Part shown: positions 16,924 through 23,455 of the stretch, piece after piece
Numbering within the stretch: position 1 is the first letter of the stretch
Layout of the letters: every line of letters begins with the position of its first letter
Source of the DNA: CAZIVE01 sp964542435
GTDB taxonomy: Bacteria > Bacteroidota > Bacteroidia > Bacteroidales > Tannerellaceae
Direction of reading: 5' to 3'
NCBI GenBank assembly: GCA_964542435.1
Contig: CAZIVE010000032.1
Span: 1 to 26,181 of the forward strand
Length of the DNA stretch: 26,181 nucleotides
Notes under the pieces: generated by a model
Database searches by the model: none
What the model was told of the DNA's origin: nothing
Seen by the model: only the letters and a program-made list of their open reading frames with translations
Position numbers and translations under genes: made by a program

Positions 16924-17543
16924 AACGTGACGATGACGGCAATCAGGAAGGCAGGAATAGCCAGACTGTTTTCCCACCGAAGTGCGTGGAATTTCAGCTG
17001 CAGGACATTCCTATATTTGTAGATCAGGACGATCATCAGTCCCTGCACGAAGGATTTCCAAACCCATGTACCCATCATGAAAGCCGAGAAGCCGCGATGG
17101 ACATCCGGATTGGTAGTGGTCAACGCATCCATGGCCGTCTGGAATCCTCGGAAGACAAAGAAGGTGGCGAGCACCAGTCCGAAAGCGATGGCGATAGAGG
17201 AAATTCCCTGTTTGCCATAATAACAGAACAGAGCAAAGGCCGAACCTTCGAGGAAAACGGCGATGGCCGGGTTGATTACCCAATAGGCCGGAACGGCAGG
17301 CCATAAAAACAGATCGACCAGTTTGATTAAGGCTGCGACACCGGCCACCTGCATGACGACCTTGGCTCCTCCTTGCAGTCGTTGCATCGCATTGATCATG
17401 CAGAACAGTCCGAACGGATAGAGCACCATGGCCTCGCCTTTGAAATGGATCAGATGAAGTCCCCAACCCAAAGTCGCTTCTAAAATTCCCCAAAGACTTC
17501 CCCAAAAGAGGATGGTCTTCCAAGATTCAATTTTCAAATTCAT
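16911..17543 (-). CDS. Uncharacterised integral membrane protein, first gene of the nar operon
   Basis: This 210-residue protein is strongly hydrophobic, with about six segments (about 10-28, 40-52, 62-80, 83-108, 115-131, 160-174 and a final one at 192-209). Notable conserved-looking features are the opening FWGSLWGILEATLGWGLHL, with a glutamate and histidine within or next to a membrane segment, and FVFRGFQTAMD. I recognise no named family. The small size and buried polar residues would fit a small transporter component or a cofactor-associated membrane protein, but this is speculation. It is the promoter-proximal gene and overlaps mobA by 13 bases, so it is translated with the nitrate reductase genes. 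Confidence 0.8.
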   Translation of the reverse strand: MNLKIESWKTILFWGSLWGILEATLGWGLHLIHFKGEAMVLYPFGLFCMINAMQRLQGGAKVVMQVAGVAALIKLVDLFLWPAVPAYWVINPAIAVFLEGSAFALFCYYGKQGISSIAIAFGLVLATFFVFRGFQTAMDALTTTNPDVHRGFSAFMMGTWVWKSFVQGLMIVLIYKYRNVLQLKFHALRWENSLAIPAFLIAVIVTLWVR

Positions 17544-17658
17544 ATGCGGATCGTTTTTCGTTTATATTCGATTTAGGTATTTTCTCATGAAAACTGCTTG
17601 CAAGTTCCAAAGCGCACGTCTCTTCTTGCGACGAAGCATCTTAACTCTTCCAACTTTA

Positions 17659-17666
17659 CAAATATA
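17659..17666 (-). promoter_or_regulatory. -7 box of the nar operon
   Basis: On the minus strand this reads TATATTTG, an exact match to TAnnTTTG. With the final G at -4, transcription starts near 17655. No good -33 element is present, as expected for a promoter that needs an activator. Confidence 0.6.
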
Positions 17667-17688
17667 GGGATATTCCCATCAATCCATT

Positions 17689-17704
17689 TGTCATATTTAT
17701 GACT
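17689..17704. promoter_or_regulatory. Crp/Fnr-like palindrome centred near -41.5 of the nar promoter
   Basis: The plus strand reads TGTCA-TATTTA-TGACT, with the inner 14 bases GTCATA-TT-TATGAC a perfect inverted repeat. Two 5-base half sites separated by six bases is the layout of Crp/Fnr-family operators (TGTGA-N6-TCACA type). The centre, 17696.5, is 41.5 bases upstream of the predicted start at 17655, the classical class II activator position. The regulator is not in the window. Confidence 0.55.
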
Positions 17705-17830
17705 AACGAGATCACAAATGAAGAGAATCCCGTCCGATTCCTCCTGATTTGTCCTCATTTTCTGTTTGTGGGGAGGTTCAAGTTCCCTTCGGAATGGGTA
17801 GAAAGCTTTGAAAAATAATTTGAATACTTA

Positions 17831-18124
17831 TTTTCTATGGATAATCTATTTGTAAATCTATTTATTATCTGATTATCTATAGAAAATTACTTTGCAAATT
17901 AGTTTGAGATATAATTATCTATGGAAAATTATATAAAAAATCTATTTGAATAGATATTATCCATAGATAATCTATTGTATGATCTATTTGAAATATGATT
18001 ATCTATGAATAATTATAGATTTGATATGATAGCAAATATATTTTCTATGGAAAATAGTATTTCAAATTCATTAGCAAAGTAATTATCCATAGATAATAAT
18101 TCTTTGAATAAAAAAGCAAAGATT
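17831..18124. repeat. Seven-unit 42-bp array carrying a 14-bp near-palindrome (TTWTC-YATR-GAWAA)
   Basis: Cores start at 17831, 17873, 17915, 17957, 17999, 18041 and 18083, exactly 42 bp apart. They read TTTTCTATGGATAA, TTATCTATAGAAAA, TTATCTATGGAAAA, TTATCCATAGATAA, TTATCTATGAATAA, TTTTCTATGGAAAA and TTATCCATAGATAA. The 28-base intervals are AT-rich and related but much more diverged: units 1, 3 and 4 share ATCTATTT at the same offset, and units 5-7 share AGCAAA at the same offset. No eighth core exists on either side. A period of 42 bp equals four helical turns at 10.5 bp per turn, so all cores face the same side of the DNA. The array lies in the non-coding region upstream of the nar operon. 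Confidence 0.93.
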
Positions 18125-18283
18125 TTTTTCACTCTTGAAGAGAACTCTGTGGAAACAGTAAAACGAAAGGGGGGGAGAAAGAGGAACTTTCTGAAATTGG
18201 CAAACGATTGTGCGTACGAAGACAGCAGGATAATTTGTTCTGCAAATGTTTCGGCTGATGCGGATAGGAGATGCGGCCGTTAG
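18125..18283. other. Intergenic remainder between the phased array and the nuclease-helicase gene
   Basis: No gene is seen. It lies just past the 3' end of the minus-strand helicase gene, and I find no convincing terminator hairpin in it. A G-run occurs at about 18170-18176. Confidence 0.5.
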
Positions 18284-21200
18284 CTATTCGGAAATTTGAT
18301 CCATGAATCCTCCTTTTTCTTCCACGTAGGCAATAAGTTGTCTGAAGAGGATGTTTTGGCGGAGAAGTTGTGCGCTGCCGACGAGGATCATCTGCTTGCG
18401 GGCGCGTGTGAGAACCACGTTGAGCTTGCGGTCGATGAGGCGTCCCTCTTCCATAAAGGTGTTGGCGGTGAGGAAATCGAGCTGATAGCTGGCACGGATG
18501 GTAAAGGAATAGATGATGATGTCGCGCTGGCTGCCTTGGTAACGTTCCACGGTGTCGATGGTGATGCGTTGCAACGTCGGGATGTGAAGCTTCTCTATTT
18601 CATGACGGATCATGGCGATTTGGTTGCGATAGGGAACGATGACACCGACTGTCCGATCCGCATCAAACTCATCCTGACGCAGGCGGTAGATGCTTTCGAG
18701 TACCTTTGTCACGATCCGTGCCTCTTGCGGATTGCATTTGTCGGAATGGTTGAGCTCGTCTGTGGCGGGTGCATCGAAGAAAAGCATGCGCTTCTCTGCT
18801 ATAAGATGATCTAAAGGCTGCGTTAACGGTATATTTCCTGTGTAGAGCTTCTCTTCCAGCTGATGCTTGAGCGGAACGGTCACGAGCTGTTCTTTCGCAT
18901 AGAACTTTTCGGAAGGAAAGGCTGCCACGTCGGGATGCATGCGCCCTTGATGATGCAGGATGGCAGTGAATCGGTCGTCCTTCCGGATCTTGTAGAGGCG
19001 TTCGAAGAGGGAGTTGCGGCAGTTGGTCAGTCCGATGGCACGCAGTTCCGGTTCTTCCACTTCCGATTCCTCCTGACTTTGTTGAACGACGGCCGGAAGC
19101 TGTTTGTAGTCGCCCGTCAGTACGAAACGGTCAATGACGGGACGTCCTTCATTCATGGCGGAGAGAATGCCCACGATGTTCGGTTCGAGCAGCTGAGATG
19201 CCTCGTCGAAGATGGCGAGGGTGAAATGCTTCAGGTTGAAGAGTGGAAGCTGGTTGCCGATGGTTGTGGTTGTGGCGACGAAGATCCGCGTCTTTCGGAT
19301 CTGCTGCTTGATGTCGTTCATGTTGCCGCATTCGTCCAGATGGTGACGAAGCAGGTAAGGCACGAATCTCGGATCGGTGGAGAGTTCGTGGCCGAGGCGG
19401 ATGAAGGGTGTGCGGGCGGCAATGCCTGAGTCCACGAGCATGGCGCAGATCTCGTCGGTCGCACGGTTGGTGTAGGCGAGGAGAAGAACCGATGCATTGG
19501 GTTCGGTCAGCTCTTCCGCCACGATATGTTGCAGCGCCTGCGATGTCTTTCCCGTCCCCGGCGGACCGATCAGCAGGAAATAATCTTTGGCCTGTTTTAC
19601 CTTCCGTACCAGTTCATCGAAGAATCCGTCTTTGCCGTAGGTGCCGTTCAAGTGCCGTGAAGTGTCGGCTTCGGGCTGTTGCAGTCCCAAGAGCAGTCGT
19701 TTCCTTCGTCCTTCGCAGATGAGAAAGCTGTAGAGATTGCGGATGAGGAAGGCGGTGGTTGCGTCCGTAGCATCATGTTCGATGGCGAAGCGTTCCTCTT
19801 TCGTTCCTATGAGATGAGCCGAGTGCTGTCCGTTGCGAAGCATGATGGTGATGTATGAAGGCGTCAGGCTTTTGATGGCTCCTTTCATGAGGATGTGGCC
19901 GCGCACGTCGGGATAGTTTTCGTAGGCATAGAGAATCACCATGTCGCCCGGACGGAAGTTGGGCAGAAACTCATCCTCCTGCTGCGGGATAGAGAGCGTC
20001 ACAATGTCGAAGCCTCCGTCGTCATAACGTCTCGAGATGTCGGTGATACGAAGATCGGTGAAGATGTTTCCCATCTCGCGTTTCTCGGAAAGCGGCATAT
20101 TCCAGGTGTCGGCGAACCCGGCCGATCCCATCGCTGACGATCCGGACTTGGCCAGGATCTGCTCTTTGGCGATGAAGGTAAGGAACCGTTTGAAGTAGAG
20201 GGTGTCGAGACTGTCGTCACGGTAAAGCGGAGCGAAGAGTTCCTGCAGTTGCGGCTTCTGATACATCACCCAAAGTTTGCTGCTGCCTCCCTTTTCGTTG
20301 AGACGTTCCGGCGATAGCGCTTTGATGATGCGTTCGGAGCCATCCTTGCGAGCCAGTAGCATCTCGGTGGATACGATGCGGTTACGCAGGCTGATGGCTT
20401 CGCGAAAAAGTTTCTCGTAGAAATGCTCCTCCATCAGTCCTTCGGGATATTTGGAATAGAGAAGGAAGGTGGATGTGTCGTTGCGCTGCATGCCGAATTC
20501 GTAGATCAGAACGCCGTGATAGAGCATCATCTGTACATAATGCTCCTCTTTGTGTGAATGTCGGAACTCGTCCATCTTTCCGGATTTCTGTTCGATCAGC
20601 AGCTTGAAATCGTTCTGCAGAAGGTCGGCACGCCCTTGCAGTCCTAACTTCTCTGAAATAAACGATGCCTCGAGCAGTGCCTTGTCCCGATCGAACTCCT
20701 TGACAGAGGCAAACTGTTTCGACATCATCTCGGAGATGTTCTGCATCTGGCTCATGGCATTCTTGTGGAACGTGGAAGAATCCAGATCGTCGCAGGTACA
20801 AAACTCCAGTGCGTTGCGCGAGAAGAACTTCTTGATCTCGGTTGGATAGACGGGTACTTGATCGCTGCTGTTCATGCAGTCGTCGAGCAGCATGCTGGCA
20901 AAGTTGCCGAGCAGGATGGCAGAACTGTTGGCACGCGGCTTCAGTCTGCTGACCATATAGTTGAGCGGATGATGTCCATATTCGCGGAAGCAGGCTGCCA
21001 GCGAACTGACGTCAATGAGGTAATCGGGATGCGTGACGATCAGTCCCGGGATGATCTTTCCCGATTCGTCCATCGTGTCGTCGAGGAGATTCATCTGCAT
21101 GCCTCGTTCGAGCAGTCTTTCTACATAAGCCAGATCTCCTTCGTAGCCGCCGTCTCGATAGCGTACCGTGATCTCCTGACCGTCGGCCGTGAAGGCTTGA

Positions 21201-21664
21201 ATCTCGTTCTCGTCCCAGCTTTCCACCGTCACACGGATGTACGGAATGCGATCGCGCAGCGGCACGCCTTTCATCGGCCGGTTGGATTTGGCAATGACCT
21301 CTGTCAGATAATCCGGCACGGGCGTATCGGAAGTCACGGCCACGAAGATCGACAAAGCCCGCAGATCGTAGGCGAAGTCTTTATCCTTCAGTCCGGAGCA
21401 GTCGTCGCAATGGCGGCGCAGGGTCTGAATGGCAAAGCTGTCCGAAGGGCGCATCTCTTTCTCTTTGCAGATAAACCATAGTCGTGAGAAGAGATTGGGG
21501 AAAACGATCTGTGTGTCCCGCGTCAGGGAAAGACAGATATTGAGCAGTAGATCGTAGAGCAACTCGTACCGTTTGTCCAACGACAAACCCTCTTCGTCGT
21601 GTATGCGGCGAATCCTCCGGAAGAGTTCAGGAGCAGAAACGGGTTTTGGTCGCTGGTCGCTCAT
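18284..21664 (-). CDS. Dna2-like nuclease-helicase (PD-(D/E)XK domain fused to superfamily 1 helicase)
   Basis: This 1126-residue protein joins a nuclease and a helicase. The PD-(D/E)XK part is seen as GRADLL (Asp347), LIEQKSGK (Glu358, Lys360) and the YVQMMLY helix (Gln378, Tyr382). The superfamily 1 helicase motifs follow: GPPGTGKT (700-707, Lys706), AYTNRATDE (730-738), FDEAS (819-823), LTGDYKQLP (849-857), HHQGRMHPD (904-912), VIVPYRNQ (1008-1015), DTVERYQGSQRD (1037-1048) and NVVLTRARKQ (1082-1091). This order matches Dna2/NAM7-type enzymes that process DNA ends or flaps. The cysteines that hold an Fe-S cluster around the nuclease of eukaryotic Dna2 are not evident. The first 300 residues match nothing I know. 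It starts six bases after mntH, so it is probably cotranscribed. Confidence 0.88.
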   Translation of the reverse strand: MSDQRPKPVSAPELFRRIRRIHDEEGLSLDKRYELLYDLLLNICLSLTRDTQIVFPNLFSRLWFICKEKEMRPSDSFAIQTLRRHCDDCSGLKDKDFAYDLRALSIFVAVTSDTPVPDYLTEVIAKSNRPMKGVPLRDRIPYIRVTVESWDENEIQAFTADGQEITVRYRDGGYEGDLAYVERLLERGMQMNLLDDTMDESGKIIPGLIVTHPDYLIDVSSLAACFREYGHHPLNYMVSRLKPRANSSAILLGNFASMLLDDCMNSSDQVPVYPTEIKKFFSRNALEFCTCDDLDSSTFHKNAMSQMQNISEMMSKQFASVKEFDRDKALLEASFISEKLGLQGRADLLQNDFKLLIEQKSGKMDEFRHSHKEEHYVQMMLYHGVLIYEFGMQRNDTSTFLLYSKYPEGLMEEHFYEKLFREAISLRNRIVSTEMLLARKDGSERIIKALSPERLNEKGGSSKLWVMYQKPQLQELFAPLYRDDSLDTLYFKRFLTFIAKEQILAKSGSSAMGSAGFADTWNMPLSEKREMGNIFTDLRITDISRRYDDGGFDIVTLSIPQQEDEFLPNFRPGDMVILYAYENYPDVRGHILMKGAIKSLTPSYITIMLRNGQHSAHLIGTKEERFAIEHDATDATTAFLIRNLYSFLICEGRRKRLLLGLQQPEADTSRHLNGTYGKDGFFDELVRKVKQAKDYFLLIGPPGTGKTSQALQHIVAEELTEPNASVLLLAYTNRATDEICAMLVDSGIAARTPFIRLGHELSTDPRFVPYLLRHHLDECGNMNDIKQQIRKTRIFVATTTTIGNQLPLFNLKHFTLAIFDEASQLLEPNIVGILSAMNEGRPVIDRFVLTGDYKQLPAVVQQSQEESEVEEPELRAIGLTNCRNSLFERLYKIRKDDRFTAILHHQGRMHPDVAAFPSEKFYAKEQLVTVPLKHQLEEKLYTGNIPLTQPLDHLIAEKRMLFFDAPATDELNHSDKCNPQEARIVTKVLESIYRLRQDEFDADRTVGVIVPYRNQIAMIRHEIEKLHIPTLQRITIDTVERYQGSQRDIIIYSFTIRASYQLDFLTANTFMEEGRLIDRKLNVVLTRARKQMILVGSAQLLRQNILFRQLIAYVEEKGGFMDQISE

Positions 21665-21670
21665 GTCAGA

Positions 21671-22936
21671 TTAGATCATGGAGATGAACAAGGCGAGGTT
21701 GAGCAGCGTGACAAGTGTGGCGAGCGAGATAAGCAGGATCGTTGTCCAGCGGCTGTTGACATAACAGCCCATTACCTTTTTGTTGGAGGTCAGATAGACC
21801 TGTGTAAATACGGTGAACGGCAGCTGTACGCTGAGGAGCATCTGCGAATAGATCAGTCCCTGGAACGGATCCTTGATGAGGAAGATGATCAGCATGGCAG
21901 GGATGAATGACAGATAGACACCGAGACGCGAATGAAGATCCTTCTGGTTGTAGGCCTCACCAAAGAAGCCTGCAAAGATGGAGGCGCCTGCGATACCGCT
22001 CGTGATGGTGCTCGATATGCCGGCCAGCAGCAGTGCCACGGCGAAGATGATGCCGGCATTGCCACCCACCAGCGGAACCAGCATCTGCTGTGCCTGACTG
22101 AGCGTGTCCACCTTTTCACCCACCTTGAAGAAGGTCGATGCGGCAAGGATGATCATCGCCGAGTTGATGGCCCATCCGATAACCATGGAGAGCAGTGTGT
22201 CGTAGAACTCATATTTCAGTTGTTTGCGGATTACCTTTTCATCTTCCAGGTTCCAGGCGCGGCTCTGTATGACCTCCGAATGAAGAAACAGATTGTGAGG
22301 CATGACGACAGCTCCGAGCACACTCATCATAACCAGTAGCGAACCGTCCGGAAGCGACGGTTTCACCCAGCTCGTGACGGCTACGTTCCAGTCTACGCCA
22401 ACGATGGCAAGTTCATAGAGAAAGGAGAGTCCGATGATGCTGACGAAGGTGATGATGTAACGCTCCGTCTTGCTGTAGGTATTGCTGAGCAGCATGGCCA
22501 CGCTGACGATGGTGACGATGACGGCTCCGATCTTGACGGGCATTCCGAAGAGCATCTGCAAGGCGATTGCTCCGCCGAGGATCTCCGCCAGAGAGGTTGA
22601 GATACTAGCCAGCATGGCTGTGCCGAGAATCGGACGGCTGATGGAGCAGGGCAGATATTTCGTGGTCGCCTCCGAAAGGCAGAGTCCGGTGACGATGCCT
22701 AGGTGAGCCACGTTGTGCTGGATAATGATCAGCATGATGCTGGCCAGCGTGACTACCCAAAGCAAGGCAAAGCCGAATGAAGAACCGGCCGCGAGGTTGG
22801 TTGCCCAGTTGCCCGGATCGATGAATCCCACGGTCACGAGAAGTCCCGGACCGATATATTTCAGCAGACTCAGTGCGCCCGAAGTCGGGTGATGGTTGAT
22901 CTTAAGTTTACTCAACAGGCTCATGGCTATCTTCAT
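21671..22936 (-). CDS. mntH: Nramp-family divalent metal (Mn2+/Fe2+) transporter
   Basis: This 421-residue membrane protein has about 11 hydrophobic segments and the two Nramp signatures: DPGN (40-43, in GFIDPGNW) and AVVMPHN (209-215). The metal-binding residues of structurally known Nramp proteins map to Asp40, Asn43, Ala209 and Met212, so it should import Mn2+ or Fe2+ with protons. The start is uncertain: ATG 22936 overlaps the ybaK end by 29 bases, and the in-frame ATG 22924 (MSLLSKL) overlaps by 17. Either way translation is likely coupled to ybaK. No metal-regulator gene or obvious metal-responsive site is visible nearby. Confidence 0.94.
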   Translation of the reverse strand: MKIAMSLLSKLKINHHPTSGALSLLKYIGPGLLVTVGFIDPGNWATNLAAGSSFGFALLWVVTLASIMLIIIQHNVAHLGIVTGLCLSEATTKYLPCSISRPILGTAMLASISTSLAEILGGAIALQMLFGMPVKIGAVIVTIVSVAMLLSNTYSKTERYIITFVSIIGLSFLYELAIVGVDWNVAVTSWVKPSLPDGSLLVMMSVLGAVVMPHNLFLHSEVIQSRAWNLEDEKVIRKQLKYEFYDTLLSMVIGWAINSAMIILAASTFFKVGEKVDTLSQAQQMLVPLVGGNAGIIFAVALLLAGISSTITSGIAGASIFAGFFGEAYNQKDLHSRLGVYLSFIPAMLIIFLIKDPFQGLIYSQMLLSVQLPFTVFTQVYLTSNKKVMGCYVNSRWTTILLISLATLVTLLNLALFISMI

Positions 22937-23420
22937 TTAGAATTAAATCGGCCGTCGTGGCCTGTGCTTCCTTGATGAGATCGGCGGGTGCAAGATGGAT
23001 CTGCAAGCCTCGCTGTCCGGCGCTGACGTAGATCTTCTCCCACGAAAGAGCCGTCTCGTTGATGTATGTAGGAAAATGTTTCTTCATGCCGATGGGCGAG
23101 CAGCCTCCGCGGATGTAACCGGTGAGCGGCAGCAGCTCCTTCATCGGGATCAGTTCCACCTTCTTGTTGCCGGAAACTTTGGCGGCCTTCTTCAGATCCA
23201 CCTCTTCCTCTCCCGGAATGACGCAGACGAAATAACCGCTCTTCTCGCCGTGAAGCACCAATGTCTTGTAAACCATGCGGACATCTTCGCCCAGCTGATT
23301 GGCTACGTGTGTGGCACTCAGATCGTTCTCGTCCACTTCATAAGGCACGAGGTCATAGGCGATCTTCGCCTTGTCAAGCAGACGTGCCACGTTGGTTTTG
23401 TTTATCTTCTCTTTAGCCAT
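22908..23420 (-). CDS. ybaK: YbaK/EbsC-type Cys-tRNA(Pro) deacylase
   Basis: This 170-residue protein is a trans-editing factor that removes cysteine wrongly attached to tRNA(Pro). Family features are KTLV with Lys52, and GGCSPIGMKK (105-114), the conserved loop near the active site. Length and layout are standard for the group. It lies 35 bases after the tex stop and overlaps the start of mntH, and no promoter box is visible in the short gap, which suggests transcription from the tex promoter. Confidence 0.93.
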   Translation of the reverse strand: MAKEKINKTNVARLLDKAKIAYDLVPYEVDENDLSATHVANQLGEDVRMVYKTLVLHGEKSGYFVCVIPGEEEVDLKKAAKVSGNKKVELIPMKELLPLTGYIRGGCSPIGMKKHFPTYINETALSWEKIYVSAGQRGLQIHLAPADLIKEAQATTADLILNEDSHEPVE

Positions 23421-23455
23421 ATTTATTACCTATTTAATTGAGTTATAATCGTTGT

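Larger units (their letters stand above)
17544..17830. promoter_or_regulatory. Upstream regulatory region of the nar operon
   Basis: About 290 bases without an open frame between the first operon gene and the 42-bp phased array. It holds the -7 box at 17659-17666, the palindrome at 17690-17703 and a smaller inverted repeat GGGA-TAT-TCCC at 17667-17677. The predicted leader is about 110 bases; no known riboswitch is recognised in it. Confidence 0.6.

Noticed and set aside
17831..18124. Phased palindrome array as a CRISPR array (14-bp repeats, 28-bp intervals)
   Set aside because: The repeats are too short and variable, the intervals are related to each other rather than unique, everything is AT-rich, and no cas gene is in the window.
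17831..18124. Array cores as Fur boxes because they contain GATAA and TTATC
   Set aside because: The half sites are in the opposite order to the classical Fur consensus, and the neighbouring operon is for nitrate respiration, so the resemblance is likely due to base composition.
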